A DNA stretch of 64,000 nucleotides from Symbiodinium natans (taxonomy: Eukaryota > Sar > Dinophyceae > Suessiales > Symbiodiniaceae): positions 336,624 to 400,623 of the forward strand of contig CAJNDS010002460.1 in the NCBI GenBank assembly GCA_905221605.1. Direction: 5' to 3'. The notes beneath the pieces were generated by a model. The model was not told the DNA's origin. It was given only the letters and a program-made list of their open reading frames with translations, and made no database searches. Below are positions 1-9,044 of this stretch, piece by piece (position 1 is the first letter of the stretch; the number at the start of each line of letters is the position of its first letter). A program made the position numbers and the translations under genes.

Positions 1-686
1 GACCCTATGACGATCGATATGGTAGTCCTTAAAATTTCTCCCAAAATAGCCGTACGCCACGTTCCCTTCTTAGCAAGGGGGCCCCTCTGCTGAACCATGG
101 TCCAGCCCTTTCAATAACCCACCAAAGCCCCAAACCCTGAATCCCTTATAAAGGGGTCTTTAAGAACGACCTGCCCCCTCGGGGTTCCCGAGGTTCAAGG
201 GGGGTATGTAACCCAAGGTTCCCTACTACAAGCCACTGATTACTCCACTCCCTAAGCTGCCCTAAGGTTCCCTAGGTACCTACCCCCCATAACCCCCCCC
301 CCCCCCCCCCAAACCCTAAACCCTAAACCCTAAACCCTATTCCCTAAGCCCTAAACCCTACAACCCTGACCCCTCCCTTAAGAACCCTATGATAAGCAAG
401 GCCCCGCCTGGTAGGCGAAGACCTGTGCGGAGTTGTAGTTCGGACGTGGAGTCGCGGACATGCGGAGCAAAGAACCTACTCCCAAAAGGCACGAAACCCT
501 CCCCCGGAACCCTGAAACCCTAAATCCTAAACCCTAAACCCTAAACCCTAGGACCCTGAGCTCGACGAAAACTTTCAAGTGCCATTTAGGCCTTGAGGAC
601 CTTCTGAAGCCGAGAATCTGAAGCTTCTTGCGGCCATGATGGTCTGGCGACGTTGAACCCTAAACCCTAAACCCCAAACCCTAAAC
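1..686. repeat. Degenerate telomere-like tract with short islands
   Basis: CCCTAAA units, many imperfect, are mixed with non-repeat islands at about 390-500 and 557-657. A run of 18 C occupies 293-310. The stretch 190-290 is the inverted homologue of the foldback element at 54955-55084. No convincing coding exon is seen. The tract ends in ctaaac, the target duplicated by the retrotransposon that starts at 687. Confidence 0.75.
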
Positions 687-986
687 TGCTGATGCGCAAG
701 TGTGATGGTGGTTCGTCAGAAGGGCATGATGCGTGTAACACCACCCCGTGATCTTTTCTTGTACAAACCCAAGGGGGTGGCTACGTTTGTGACCCTTGAG
801 CCACGAAGTTGAAAACCAAAGAGTACATGTCAAAGAGCAGCATGAAGCCAATGTGCAGTGTAAAGAAGCAACATGCTTGACGTGTGGTTTGTGGGAAAAG
901 TTACGCAATTCGATTGCTGCCATGTCAACCTTTGAAGCCACCTTCGGTGACCCCCTGAGTGCTGATTTCGACCCTGAGTCCCAGCA
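687..986 (+). repeat. 5' LTR of element 1
   Basis: 300 bp, TG..CA ends. It differs from the 3' LTR (10132-10431) by an a/c difference in the C-rich stretch near 743 and an a/g difference near 897. The first good ATG of the Gag frame (922) lies inside the LTR, so the R/U5 part would be both leader and coding sequence. Confidence 0.93.
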
Positions 987-2139
987 GGGTATGAGCCCAA
1001 GTACCGTTGGCGCAAGACAAGATGTGACCTTGGGCAGGCAGGGAGATGAAGTTCAGCGCGCTGGAGCGGGAGAAGCGTCGTTGGCATTGAGGGCTATGGC
1101 GGTGACTTCACCGGGTCAGCAGCAAGACCGGGGATGGGCGCCTCAAAGCCAGGAGCAGCGAGAGTTCGTCAGCATGATGACGGCGGCTGGGCAAGGTGGA
1201 CGTCCGATGGAGCAAGAGTCTCAAGCTGTGATGATGGGGGCGGTGCACGGGAGCGAGATGAATGTCGCAGAGGCCGCGGCATGGAGCGTGGAAGCGTTCT
1301 CGACGAGACGTGCACTGCCGAGCTGGATGCAGCGGATTGGGACGTTTTTCCAAGAGATGAGGGCTCAGCAGGCAAATGGGCAGATGTGGCCACCCTCACC
1401 TTTCCCTTCGCCTCCGCAGGCGAGGCCTCGTCAACGTGCCCTGGCTTCGTCACCTTCAGAAGGTCCTCGTTCGGAGGGATCCCTTTTCTCCAGAGAGCAG
1501 GTGCAGCAGATGCAAGAGATGCAGGGAAGGGCGCCTTTGTTGTATGGACTCGGTGCCTCTGCGCCAAGATCGGGAGAGGCAAGTTCGGGGGGTGATAGTA
1601 CGAAAGAAGCTGTGGAAGCAGAAGTGAGGAGGCAGCTGCAAGGCATCATGGGCCAGTTGGAATCTAGCAAGCAAGAGGCTTCCCAACTGAGGGCTGAGGT
1701 GGAGCGGCTAAGAATGACGACGCAGTCATCGGCGGCAACAGGCAACGGGGCTACGTCATTGAATATGCCATCGGTGTCGGGCGAAGCAGCAGGTCCTGTG
1801 TCATCGTCATTGAATATGCCATCGGTGTCGGGCGTAGCAGCAGGTCCTGTGTCATCGTCATTGAATATGCCATCGGTGTCGGGCGTAGCAACAGGTCCTT
1901 TGTCATCGTCACTGAATATGCCGTCGGTGTCGGGCGTAGCAACAGGTCCTGTGTCAGCGTCGTTGAATATGCCATCGGTGTCGGGCTTTGCAGCAGATCC
2001 ATCAGGGCCGTCGCCATCTCTTCAACAGGAGGCGAGGTTGGCACCCCGGATGTCAGCGGCGACAACGGAGAGTAGGCTTCGAGGAATTGCCGGAAGCGCC
2101 TCAAGGAGCACCTGTCGTGTATGGCGGATACCTTCATGA
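922..2139 (+). CDS. Gag N-terminal part of element 1 (frameshifted)
   Basis: Frame 1 is open from a TTG at 796; the first ATG is at 922 inside the LTR. The product is rich in Gln, Ser, Ala and Gly, with a predicted coiled-coil stretch (heptad-like Glu/Leu/Gln around 1610-1720) followed by five 17-residue repeats. It has no enzymatic motif, as expected of a Gag N-terminus. After about 2073 this frame stops looking coding and the frame starting at 1988 takes over smoothly, so a base was probably gained or lost around 2060-2090 and the last 20 or so codons to 2139 are out of frame. A programmed shift is possible but no slippery site is evident. Confidence 0.6.
   Translation: MSTFEATFGDPLSADFDPESQQGMSPSTVGARQDVTLGRQGDEVQRAGAGEASLALRAMAVTSPGQQQDRGWAPQSQEQREFVSMMTAAGQGGRPMEQESQAVMMGAVHGSEMNVAEAAAWSVEAFSTRRALPSWMQRIGTFFQEMRAQQANGQMWPPSPFPSPPQARPRQRALASSPSEGPRSEGSLFSREQVQQMQEMQGRAPLLYGLGASAPRSGEASSGGDSTKEAVEAEVRRQLQGIMGQLESSKQEASQLRAEVERLRMTTQSSAATGNGATSLNMPSVSGEAAGPVSSSLNMPSVSGVAAGPVSSSLNMPSVSGVATGPLSSSLNMPSVSGVATGPVSASLNMPSVSGFAADPSGPSPSLQQEARLAPRMSAATTESRLRGIAGSASRSTCRVWRIPS
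987..1001 (+). promoter_or_regulatory. Candidate primer-binding site of element 1
   Basis: The bases directly after the 5' LTR (gggtatgagcccaag) resemble the initiator-Met-tRNA primer site common in Copia elements in the GGTAT..AG core, but the match is partial. Element 35926-45229 has a similar GG..TA.GAGCC start after its 5' LTR. Position supports the call; tRNA identity is a guess. Confidence 0.25.
1756..2010 (+). repeat. 51-bp coding tandem repeat in Gag
   Basis: Five near-identical 51-bp units encode 17-residue repeats with core SLNMPSVSG followed by a small-residue linker. The unit length is a multiple of three, so copy number can change without breaking the frame. Confidence 0.85.
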
Positions 2140-5100
2140 AGGGGGTCGGCAAGGACCTTTGATGATGGATGGGTTGAGACACTCCAACATGGGGACAGTT
2201 GATGCCACTCGTGTACAAGGAGGTGAGGGCCGCGGAGCTTTGGATGGCGGGGCTCTTGGCGATGGTGCAGCTGTCCGAGCAAGCGAGAGAGCGCAATCGG
2301 ACAAGAACGATTCACTGACGAGACTATTGGAGGGACTGGAAAAGGTCATCTCTGGGAAGTCCGCTAAGGCACAGGAGGAGGTTGGGAGAACGTCAGTGGA
2401 GGCTCCGAGACTTGCGGAGGTGAGTGATTCAGCCTCGGTTGACTTTGGAGACTGGCTACATTGTCTGGAACACACCATGGGTGACATCAGTTCTGGATCG
2501 GCGGAGTGGTGGGCGATGGTCAAGGAAGCGGCACAGGACTTTTACTTGAAGTACCAGGCGGCGGACCAGTTCGCGAGAATCACCATGAAGCCGGTAGCGC
2601 CACGAGAACTCCTTGACCAACGTTGGGTGCGCGTAGACCGGCGTGGAGCCAGCATGTTGTTGAACGCGGTCCCTGAAGATGTGAAAAAGGAGCTCGTAGC
2701 TACACGAACGAAGACTACACTGGAGGTGTTGTGTAGGCTCATGGTGATGTACAGGCCTGGGTCAGCGTCTGAAAAATCACAGTTGCTGAGAAAGCTTGAG
2801 GAGCCTGGGGCAGTCAACACGCCACAGGAAGCACTTGAAGCCTTGAGGCTCTGGCAACGGGTGTACCAGCGCGCCAAAGACCTTTCATTGATCACGCCGG
2901 ACCCATCAATCTTGTTGAAGGCACTGGATGGGTTGGCCAAGAAGCCCTTGCAGGAGAATGCCGAAGTGACGTTTCGGATGCAACTGCTGAGGTACCACTT
3001 GAAGGTGGACATCACCCCGACGGTCGAGGGCATCATGGCAATCCACCGGGCGTACATGGCGGAGTTTGAGCAGCTGGCAATGCGGAAGGGGCCTAAAAAG
3101 GGGGGTCCTGCTGGTGGGGATGGAAGCAGCAACAGCCCTACTGGACCGAAGATGAGAGCAATGGGGGGAAACAAACCTGAGGGCGCGGCACCATCTCGTG
3201 AAGGGCGACCTGGGAATGGTAGTCAAAAGCCGTGTCGGTTTTTCCTCACCGATGAAGGGTGTCGTCGTGGAAAGTCCTGCAAGTTTGAGCACGCCATGGA
3301 CAAGGAGAAGAGGGAGCGATGTTGGACATGTGGCAGCAAGCAGCACACCTCTAGAAACTGCCCGACGAAGACTAAGGGAGATGCGCAATCGTCTTCATCG
3401 TCTCCGAAGAGCCAGGGCGGGGGTCAGAGGCGTGCGGAAGGCATACAAGAAGGTCCGTCTATCCAGAAGGCCGTGGAGATGTCTGAAACATCGATAGCAG
3501 GAGCGACTACGGCGCCACCATCAAGCTCAGCAAGCACGACCACTGAAGACCCTGTGCAAGGATTGCCAGTGGATCAGCTCTTGGAGAACGCCCACCGCAT
3601 GATGAAGGCGTTCATCGAAGGACAACAGAAGGCACCGGTTCTGAAGGTGCTGCAGTGCCCGGAGCGAGCTATGGGTGATCTGCCACCACTACATCTTGTA
3701 CAAGAATGGGGTGCAATGTTGAAGAATGTGGGTCAGGGAGGCGGTAAGAAAGGAGGAGAAAAGATGGGCCTTCTTGATTCGGGCGCCACGCACCCCTTGA
3801 GGCCGGCAACATCACCGAACGAACTCCAGGCCTGCACAAGGGCTGAAGTCACTTTGGCTGGCGACCAGAAGGTGGAGCTTCCGCAGACGCAGAGCGGGGT
3901 GATCTTGGCGGAAGAAGCGCAGCCCATAGTTCCACTTGGTTCGCTGGTGAAGACGCTGGGCTATGAGTTCGTCTGGAATAGCAAGGGCTGCAAGCTGAGG
4001 CATGAGACTCGCCCGGAGATCCAGGTGTTTACGAGGTCGACGTGCCCGGAGGTCAGAGAGTGTGACGCTTTGAGGCTGATCGCGGAGTTGGAGGAACAAT
4101 CCGTGGAGGCGAGCTTCAACTCGATGGCAGAGCTTCGCGCTGCCATAGCGGCTACGAAGAAAAGGAAGCCTGGCGATTGGAAAAGCTATCTTCAGGATTA
4201 TGTGCGGGGCGGGGACAAGGCGGACGGTTTGAGGGCCGTCTTTGAAGCTCCGTTCATGCAGCATGTGCCGATTGAGGACAAGGCCGCGGTCTTGGAAGCT
4301 CTTCCAAGTAATTCGGAGGAGGCGTGGAAGTTGTTGAAGAAGATGCCGATGAACCGTGCAAGGAGGAGGAGGCTGTGGAAGGCTAAGGACTGGGTGATCC
4401 ATCTCTTTGCGGGGAAGGCGGTGAAGGACGATCCGATTAAAAAGATTGCCGGCGAGGTCCTGGAAATCGACATCGGCATGGGTACGGATTTGTTGAACAA
4501 GGAGGTGTATGCCTTGCTGCTGTGGGCGGCCACACAAGGAAGAATCAAAGGCGTGGTCGGAGGGCCTCCGTGCAGGACGTTCTCGCTTCTGAGGCATAGA
4601 AAAGTGGAGGGCAGCAGCACGAGAATGCCGAGGCCGGTGCGATCAGCGCAGTTCTTGTGGGGGATGCTTGGCCTAAGCGATGCGGAGCAACAGGTTGTGA
4701 AGGGGGACAATCAGTTACTGTTGAGGATGATGTGGTTATGGCTAGTGGCTGAAGCGAGCTACGAGGACGAGGACTGTGACTCTTGGACCTTCAGCAGGGT
4801 GGCGTTCGGGATGGAGCATCCAGAAGATCCGCGGGAGTTCTTGGACGAGGAGAGCGAGCTATGGGAGGTTTGTCCGTCGGTGTGGAGAACCCACTTCATG
4901 GAGCAAATAGAAGAGCTGCTAGGTTTAGTGAAGTACAGGTTCGATCAAGGAGCGTATGGACACGAGCAAAAGAAACCCACGGTCTTCCTGACGAACCTGA
5001 AGATGAACCTGCAGGCACGAGATGTACGGCGTGAGTGGCCTACACCTTCTTCGTCCTCATCGATGGCGGCGTGGGCACCTGGTTTTAGAAGAGAGATAGC

Positions 5101-5299
5101 AAGGGCTCTTTTGCAACGAGAACTACAAGGGAGTGGAGTCCAGGCAAGGGCTATGTCTGCCAAAGAAGCGGCGGAATGGCGAGCACATCTCGATGGCAAT
5201 CACTGGCCGTACAGGAGGGACTGTTCGGTTTGTTTGGCGGCATCGGGATCGGGAAGACCAGCACGGAAGGTCCTGCACAGGGATGCATATATGTCCTGA
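1988..5299 (+). CDS. Gag C-terminus, protease, methyltransferase-like domain and integrase N-terminus (element 1)
   Basis: An 1103-codon frame, credible from about 2073. Residues 130-365 are capsid-like helical sequence. A CCCH finger (C416, C425, C431, H435) is followed at once by a CCHC knuckle (C445, C448, H453, C458), both nucleic-acid binding. The protease active site is D597 in LLDSGATH. Residues 801-950 look like a cytosine-5 methyltransferase core: motif I-like VIHLFAG (803-809), an acidic EIDIG segment, motif IV-like VGGPPCRTFS with the nucleophile-position Cys at 862 (base 4571), and GMEHPEDP near 941. No QxRxR-like motif VIII or target-recognition region is obvious. The integrase HHCC zinc motif (H1067, H1072, C1079, C1082) closes the frame. 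The TGA at 5297 follows an apparent two-base gain in a TATATA run, and the next frame resumes the integrase. Confidence 0.85.
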   Translation: MQQIHQGRRHLFNRRRGWHPGCQRRQRRVGFEELPEAPQGAPVVYGGYLHEGGRQGPLMMDGLRHSNMGTVDATRVQGGEGRGALDGGALGDGAAVRASERAQSDKNDSLTRLLEGLEKVISGKSAKAQEEVGRTSVEAPRLAEVSDSASVDFGDWLHCLEHTMGDISSGSAEWWAMVKEAAQDFYLKYQAADQFARITMKPVAPRELLDQRWVRVDRRGASMLLNAVPEDVKKELVATRTKTTLEVLCRLMVMYRPGSASEKSQLLRKLEEPGAVNTPQEALEALRLWQRVYQRAKDLSLITPDPSILLKALDGLAKKPLQENAEVTFRMQLLRYHLKVDITPTVEGIMAIHRAYMAEFEQLAMRKGPKKGGPAGGDGSSNSPTGPKMRAMGGNKPEGAAPSREGRPGNGSQKPCRFFLTDEGCRRGKSCKFEHAMDKEKRERCWTCGSKQHTSRNCPTKTKGDAQSSSSSPKSQGGGQRRAEGIQEGPSIQKAVEMSETSIAGATTAPPSSSASTTTEDPVQGLPVDQLLENAHRMMKAFIEGQQKAPVLKVLQCPERAMGDLPPLHLVQEWGAMLKNVGQGGGKKGGEKMGLLDSGATHPLRPATSPNELQACTRAEVTLAGDQKVELPQTQSGVILAEEAQPIVPLGSLVKTLGYEFVWNSKGCKLRHETRPEIQVFTRSTCPEVRECDALRLIAELEEQSVEASFNSMAELRAAIAATKKRKPGDWKSYLQDYVRGGDKADGLRAVFEAPFMQHVPIEDKAAVLEALPSNSEEAWKLLKKMPMNRARRRRLWKAKDWVIHLFAGKAVKDDPIKKIAGEVLEIDIGMGTDLLNKEVYALLLWAATQGRIKGVVGGPPCRTFSLLRHRKVEGSSTRMPRPVRSAQFLWGMLGLSDAEQQVVKGDNQLLLRMMWLWLVAEASYEDEDCDSWTFSRVAFGMEHPEDPREFLDEESELWEVCPSVWRTHFMEQIEELLGLVKYRFDQGAYGHEQKKPTVFLTNLKMNLQARDVRREWPTPSSSSSMAAWAPGFRREIARALLQRELQGSGVQARAMSAKEAAEWRAHLDGNHWPYRRDCSVCLAASGSGRPARKVLHRDAYMS

Positions 5300-5623
5300 G
5301 CTTGGATGTGGCAGGAGCTTTTCGTGACCAGGGGATTGATGAGAAGAAGGGAAAGAAGTATCGCTTTGTGCTGGCGGCCACCTACGTGTTTCCGAAGGGG
5401 TACTGTGTTCCAAAGGATGTACCGATACCACCACCTGGCAGTCCCGAAGCATCTCCAGTTCCACATGGCAGTCCCGAAGCAGCTCCAGTTCCACATGGCA
5501 GTCCCGAAGCAGCTCCAGTTCCACATGGCAGTCCCGAAGCAGCTCCAGTTCCACATGGCAGTCCCGAAGCAGCTCCAGTTCCACATGGCAGTCCCGAAGC
5601 AGCTCCAGTTCCACATGGCAGCC
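5293..5623 (+). CDS. Integrase segment with first catalytic Asp and proline-rich repeats (element 1)
   Basis: Frame 1 continues the integrase after the shift near 5291. VLSLDVAGAF carries the first DDE-family Asp, aligning with TLSLDLAGPY of the second Copia element in this window. It then enters a tandem repeat of GSPEAAPVPH. A one-base loss in the repeat near 5620 throws this frame off, and it ends uselessly at 5757. The third frame, open from 5724 and readable back to about 5623, continues the polyprotein. Confidence 0.75.
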
Positions 5624-5705
5624 TGAAGCATCTCCAGTTCCACATGGCAGTCCTGAAGCATCTCCAGTTCCACATGGCAGTCCCGAAGCCGCTCCAGTTC
5701 CACAT
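5437..5705 (+). repeat. 30-bp coding tandem repeat within integrase
   Basis: Nine units encode GSPEAAPVPH or close variants. Eight are 30 bp and one, near 5611-5639, is 29 bp; the missing base creates the frameshift. The array lies between the first and second catalytic acidic residues of the integrase core, where the second Copia element has a different acidic insert. Confidence 0.9.
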
Positions 5706-5723
5706 GGTGATCAGGAAGCAGAG

Positions 5724-8700
5724 ATGGAATTGCCTGGTGTTCCGGCAGAGGAACTAGAAGAAGACTGGCTGGAGACGTACGACGAGGACGGCGAGTTGGG
5801 GGAAGTAGCAGAGGACAAAGAGCTTGAGGCCCAGGAGAAAGAGTGGGAGAGGGTGCTGGGAGATTTGAAGAAGCCTATGGAGTTCCAGGTGTTGCGTTTT
5901 GCGATACCAATGGAGAAGCACCGGGGGCGTGAGATATTGGAGGCCGTCCAAGAGATCTACGTCACTTTGAAGTCATGGGGCATGCCATTGTCCAGAATCC
6001 ACACGGACCGTGCTAAGGAGTTCCGCACCAAGTCTTTGCGCAAGTGGTGTAGAGAGAGGGACGTGTACCAAACCTTCACAGAGGGTGTGGCGCCTTCCCA
6101 GAACGCAGTCGCCGAGAACGGGGTCAAGTGGCTGAAGTCCAAAGCACGCCTGCTCCTACAAGCCGGGGATGTTGAAAAAAGGTATTGGCCATGCGCTATG
6201 AAGGAGGCGTGTGACGGGCACAACCGCAGGATGCTTGCAAGGCCTGAAAGGGCGATTCGCTTTGGATCTGTGGTGTGGATCAAGTCCAAAAAGGGGCACG
6301 GTCCCTTTGACCCGAGGTGGGAGCGAGGCACGTATATGGGCCCTACAGAAGACGTTCGTGGTGGACACGTGGTGCTTCTTGAAGATGGCACATGGCTGAG
6401 GACCTTGCATGTACGCCTTGTTCGTGATGAAGAGTACGTTGAAAAGGAAGCCCCTGAGTACGAGGCGGATTGGGTGAGGCCATCGCAGAGGCTTCGGGAG
6501 AAGACAACAGTCAAGGGCCCGGAGATTAAGGCGGCGAAGGTATACCGAGCTATGCCAAGGAGCCAGTTGGTGGAGAAGCTGCTGGCGTCGGAGATCTGGA
6601 CGAGCAAGGAGGCAGTGGCAAAACGTCCTCAACTGCGTGGTGTTCCCTGCCATGATGATGAGATGGCGTATATGACGCTCGGGGCTTATCAGCATGGAGG
6701 AATTGTGAACATCACCAATGCTACCACAAAGTATGAAGAGGTGGTGCGAGTGGCCTCTGCGCTGCTTCACCATGACTTCCCCGGGAAGGACTTCACATCG
6801 ATTGCCTTGGTGAAAAATGCTGTGATGCCCATGCACAGAGACAGCTTCAACAAGAAGGGCTCGAACAACTTAGTCTCTCCGTTGCAGGTGGCAAAGGGCA
6901 GCGGCGTGTGGCAAGAGATGAAGGTTGGAGACGAGTTCAAGGGGAAGTACGAACCTCGTTGGCACAATGGAAAGGAGGTACCTGGTCAAGTCGTGGAGCT
7001 GAACCGGCCGCAGGAAGTGAACCCCTCCAGGTTGCATGAGCCAGTGGTCGGAGAAAAAGGGCCAAGGACACTGGTGGTGGGCTTCACGATTGCCGCCTGG
7101 CACAAGTTGGACCCTGAGGCAATAGACTACCTTCGAGAACTTGGTTGTTGGCCAGAGAAGCAACCGGGAGAGGACGATGCAGCTGCGTCTTGCCCTGTTG
7201 GACCTGAAAAAGGACTGGGTGGAGAAAGAGAGGACGAGCTGGTGATCCCAGGAGGTAGGGTAAGCTTGAAGACAAAGTGGTCAATGAGCTACAAGCCGGA
7301 GGAGGCCAGGAATGAAGAAAAAGCCTTCGAGCCAGTGCCGAATATGCCATTGCCAAAGGAAGAAAGAGAGTGGTTGGAACAAAGAGCCAGGGCGTTGAGG
7401 GCTTTTATCGTTCAAGAGGCAATGTGCGCGGACCAAAGGGAAGAAGAAGGTGAAGATGCGGACGAGTCCATGAATGAAAAGGTTGTGGACGCGGAGGAGG
7501 AGCTCGACTTCGTGGAGGAAATCCTGTCGGAAGATATGGTAGTGCAAGAAGAGCGGTCCCTGGAAGCGATAAATCAAAGGAAGATTCGCATCGCAAAGAT
7601 GGCCGCAGACATCACCACCGAGAATGTGGAAGACATCCTGAAGGATTTGAAGGAGCCCCTCACAGTGACGCACACGGTAGCCCTCCCCGAGGTCAAAGCA
7701 CATCTGCCAGTATGGATACCGAGCATTGCCAAAGAAGTTAATCACCTGAAAGGAAACGGCACCCTGGTTCCAATCCCTCTTCAGGAAGCAAAACGGCTAC
7801 AAGATCGTGGGGAGATCACTCTGGTGCCGGCTAAGACGGTGCACACCGTGAAGCCCCCTGATGCGGCGGTGATCAAGGACAAGGAAGAGTGCGAAGAGGA
7901 GAAACCTCAGGACTTGGCAGGCAAGGAGCACCCCGGGAGTGTCGATGACCTCAGTTTCTTTAAGAGAAAAACAAGGCTCGTGATCTGCGGCAACTACATC
8001 AAGGGCGACACGGAAGTTTTCACCACAGCCGCCAGCGCGGAGAGCTTGAGATGCGGGCTGGCGTTTGCGGCACAAAGAAACTGGGAGGCGGCGGTCACGG
8101 ACATAACATCGGCGTTCACCCTTACCCCGATGTCGGAGTCAAGTGTGCACTATGCGATCACGGTCCCGAAGGTGGTCGTGGATGCTGGATGCGCACAGCC
8201 AAACACCGCTTACTTGGTGGAGAGGCTCCTCTACGGCCTGAAGGAAGCGCCGCGGTTGTGGGGCAACTTTCGAGATCGGAGGATCAAGGGAGCCAAGGTC
8301 CGCGTGGGGCAACGTGAATGCAAGTTCGTTCAGATGGAAACAGATCCAGCGGTGTGGAGGCTTGTTCCTGTGGGGGATGAGGAGGAGACCATCGCTCTGA
8401 TGATCATATACGTGGATGACGTGATGTTCCTTGGAGGAAGAGAAGAGGTCAAGAGCATGTACACGTGGCTCACAAAAGGGGACGACGGTGAAGATGGTTG
8501 GAAGTGCTCTGAGCTGGAATGGGTTGGCAAAAGACCTGTGCGATACCTTGGTATGGAGGTGCAAAGCCGAGTTTGTGAAGGCAGAAGACACTACCATGTT
8601 AGCCAGGGCGGGTACATTGCTGATTTGATCCGGGAGTATGGCATGGAGCATGACAAGCCTGCACAGGTGCCAGCGACGAAGGACCTTATTCCGCATTGGG

Positions 8701-9044
8701 AGGAGGGAGACGAGGAAGGCAGCGAGACGGATGAGGAGCTCATTCGGGCAGCCCAAACCGCTGCCGGAGAACTGCTATGGCTGGCTACGAGAACAAGACC
8801 GGACATAAGCTTTGCAACGAGCCACGTCTGCGCCATGGCTACAAAGAATGCAGCTGCCGCCACCCGCTTGGCTCACCATGTGCGTCGATACCTCCTCAAC
8901 ACGCAGGACATGGGATTGGTCTATTGCGGCTCGCAGCAGGCGGTGGAAACGTTTTCAGACGCCAGTTACGCGCCAGGGGGCGGAAAGTCCTTTGGCTGCA
9001 GCGCAGTGGCGTTGTTTGGAGGCTTCGTCGCTTGGAGAATGTGA
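5724..9044 (+). CDS. Integrase core, 2OG-Fe(II)-oxygenase-like domain, reverse transcriptase and RNase H start (element 1)
   Basis: 1106 codons. Integrase: D95 in RIHTDRAKEF and E131, the D-35-E spacing of retroviral-type integrases. Residues about 295-460 form a double-stranded-beta-helix oxygenase-like domain: LGAYQHGG, then HRD (H371, D373) as the iron pair, the distal H438 and R448 ten residues later for 2-oxoglutarate. The same landmarks occur in the second Copia element. An acidic linker (about 565-610) follows. Reverse transcriptase: core 740-960, D793 in VTDITSAF, LLYGLKEAPR, and YVDD at 896-899. RNase H begins at about 1075 (D1079). The frame ends at TGA 9042-9044 directly before the RNase H LSTAEAEL motif, in the same reading frame; CGA to TGA by cytosine deamination would explain it. 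Confidence 0.88.
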   Translation: MELPGVPAEELEEDWLETYDEDGELGEVAEDKELEAQEKEWERVLGDLKKPMEFQVLRFAIPMEKHRGREILEAVQEIYVTLKSWGMPLSRIHTDRAKEFRTKSLRKWCRERDVYQTFTEGVAPSQNAVAENGVKWLKSKARLLLQAGDVEKRYWPCAMKEACDGHNRRMLARPERAIRFGSVVWIKSKKGHGPFDPRWERGTYMGPTEDVRGGHVVLLEDGTWLRTLHVRLVRDEEYVEKEAPEYEADWVRPSQRLREKTTVKGPEIKAAKVYRAMPRSQLVEKLLASEIWTSKEAVAKRPQLRGVPCHDDEMAYMTLGAYQHGGIVNITNATTKYEEVVRVASALLHHDFPGKDFTSIALVKNAVMPMHRDSFNKKGSNNLVSPLQVAKGSGVWQEMKVGDEFKGKYEPRWHNGKEVPGQVVELNRPQEVNPSRLHEPVVGEKGPRTLVVGFTIAAWHKLDPEAIDYLRELGCWPEKQPGEDDAAASCPVGPEKGLGGEREDELVIPGGRVSLKTKWSMSYKPEEARNEEKAFEPVPNMPLPKEEREWLEQRARALRAFIVQEAMCADQREEEGEDADESMNEKVVDAEEELDFVEEILSEDMVVQEERSLEAINQRKIRIAKMAADITTENVEDILKDLKEPLTVTHTVALPEVKAHLPVWIPSIAKEVNHLKGNGTLVPIPLQEAKRLQDRGEITLVPAKTVHTVKPPDAAVIKDKEECEEEKPQDLAGKEHPGSVDDLSFFKRKTRLVICGNYIKGDTEVFTTAASAESLRCGLAFAAQRNWEAAVTDITSAFTLTPMSESSVHYAITVPKVVVDAGCAQPNTAYLVERLLYGLKEAPRLWGNFRDRRIKGAKVRVGQRECKFVQMETDPAVWRLVPVGDEEETIALMIIYVDDVMFLGGREEVKSMYTWLTKGDDGEDGWKCSELEWVGKRPVRYLGMEVQSRVCEGRRHYHVSQGGYIADLIREYGMEHDKPAQVPATKDLIPHWEEGDEEGSETDEELIRAAQTAAGELLWLATRTRPDISFATSHVCAMATKNAAAATRLAHHVRRYLLNTQDMGLVYCGSQQAVETFSDASYAPGGGKSFGCSAVALFGGFVAWRM

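Noticed and set aside
1-686. Chromosome end (true telomere) at the window start
   Set aside because: Repeats are degenerate, interrupted by unique islands and followed by 55 kb of the same mosaic in both orientations; nothing marks a terminus.
4388-4837. Functional full-length DNA methyltransferase
   Set aside because: Only motif I and IV-like signatures are clear; motif VIII and a recognition domain are missing and the polyprotein is frameshifted, so only methyltransferase-like is claimed.
5123-5705. Minus-strand frames of 163 and 167 codons with WNWSCFGTAM repeats
   Set aside because: Antisense shadows of the 30-bp integrase repeat.
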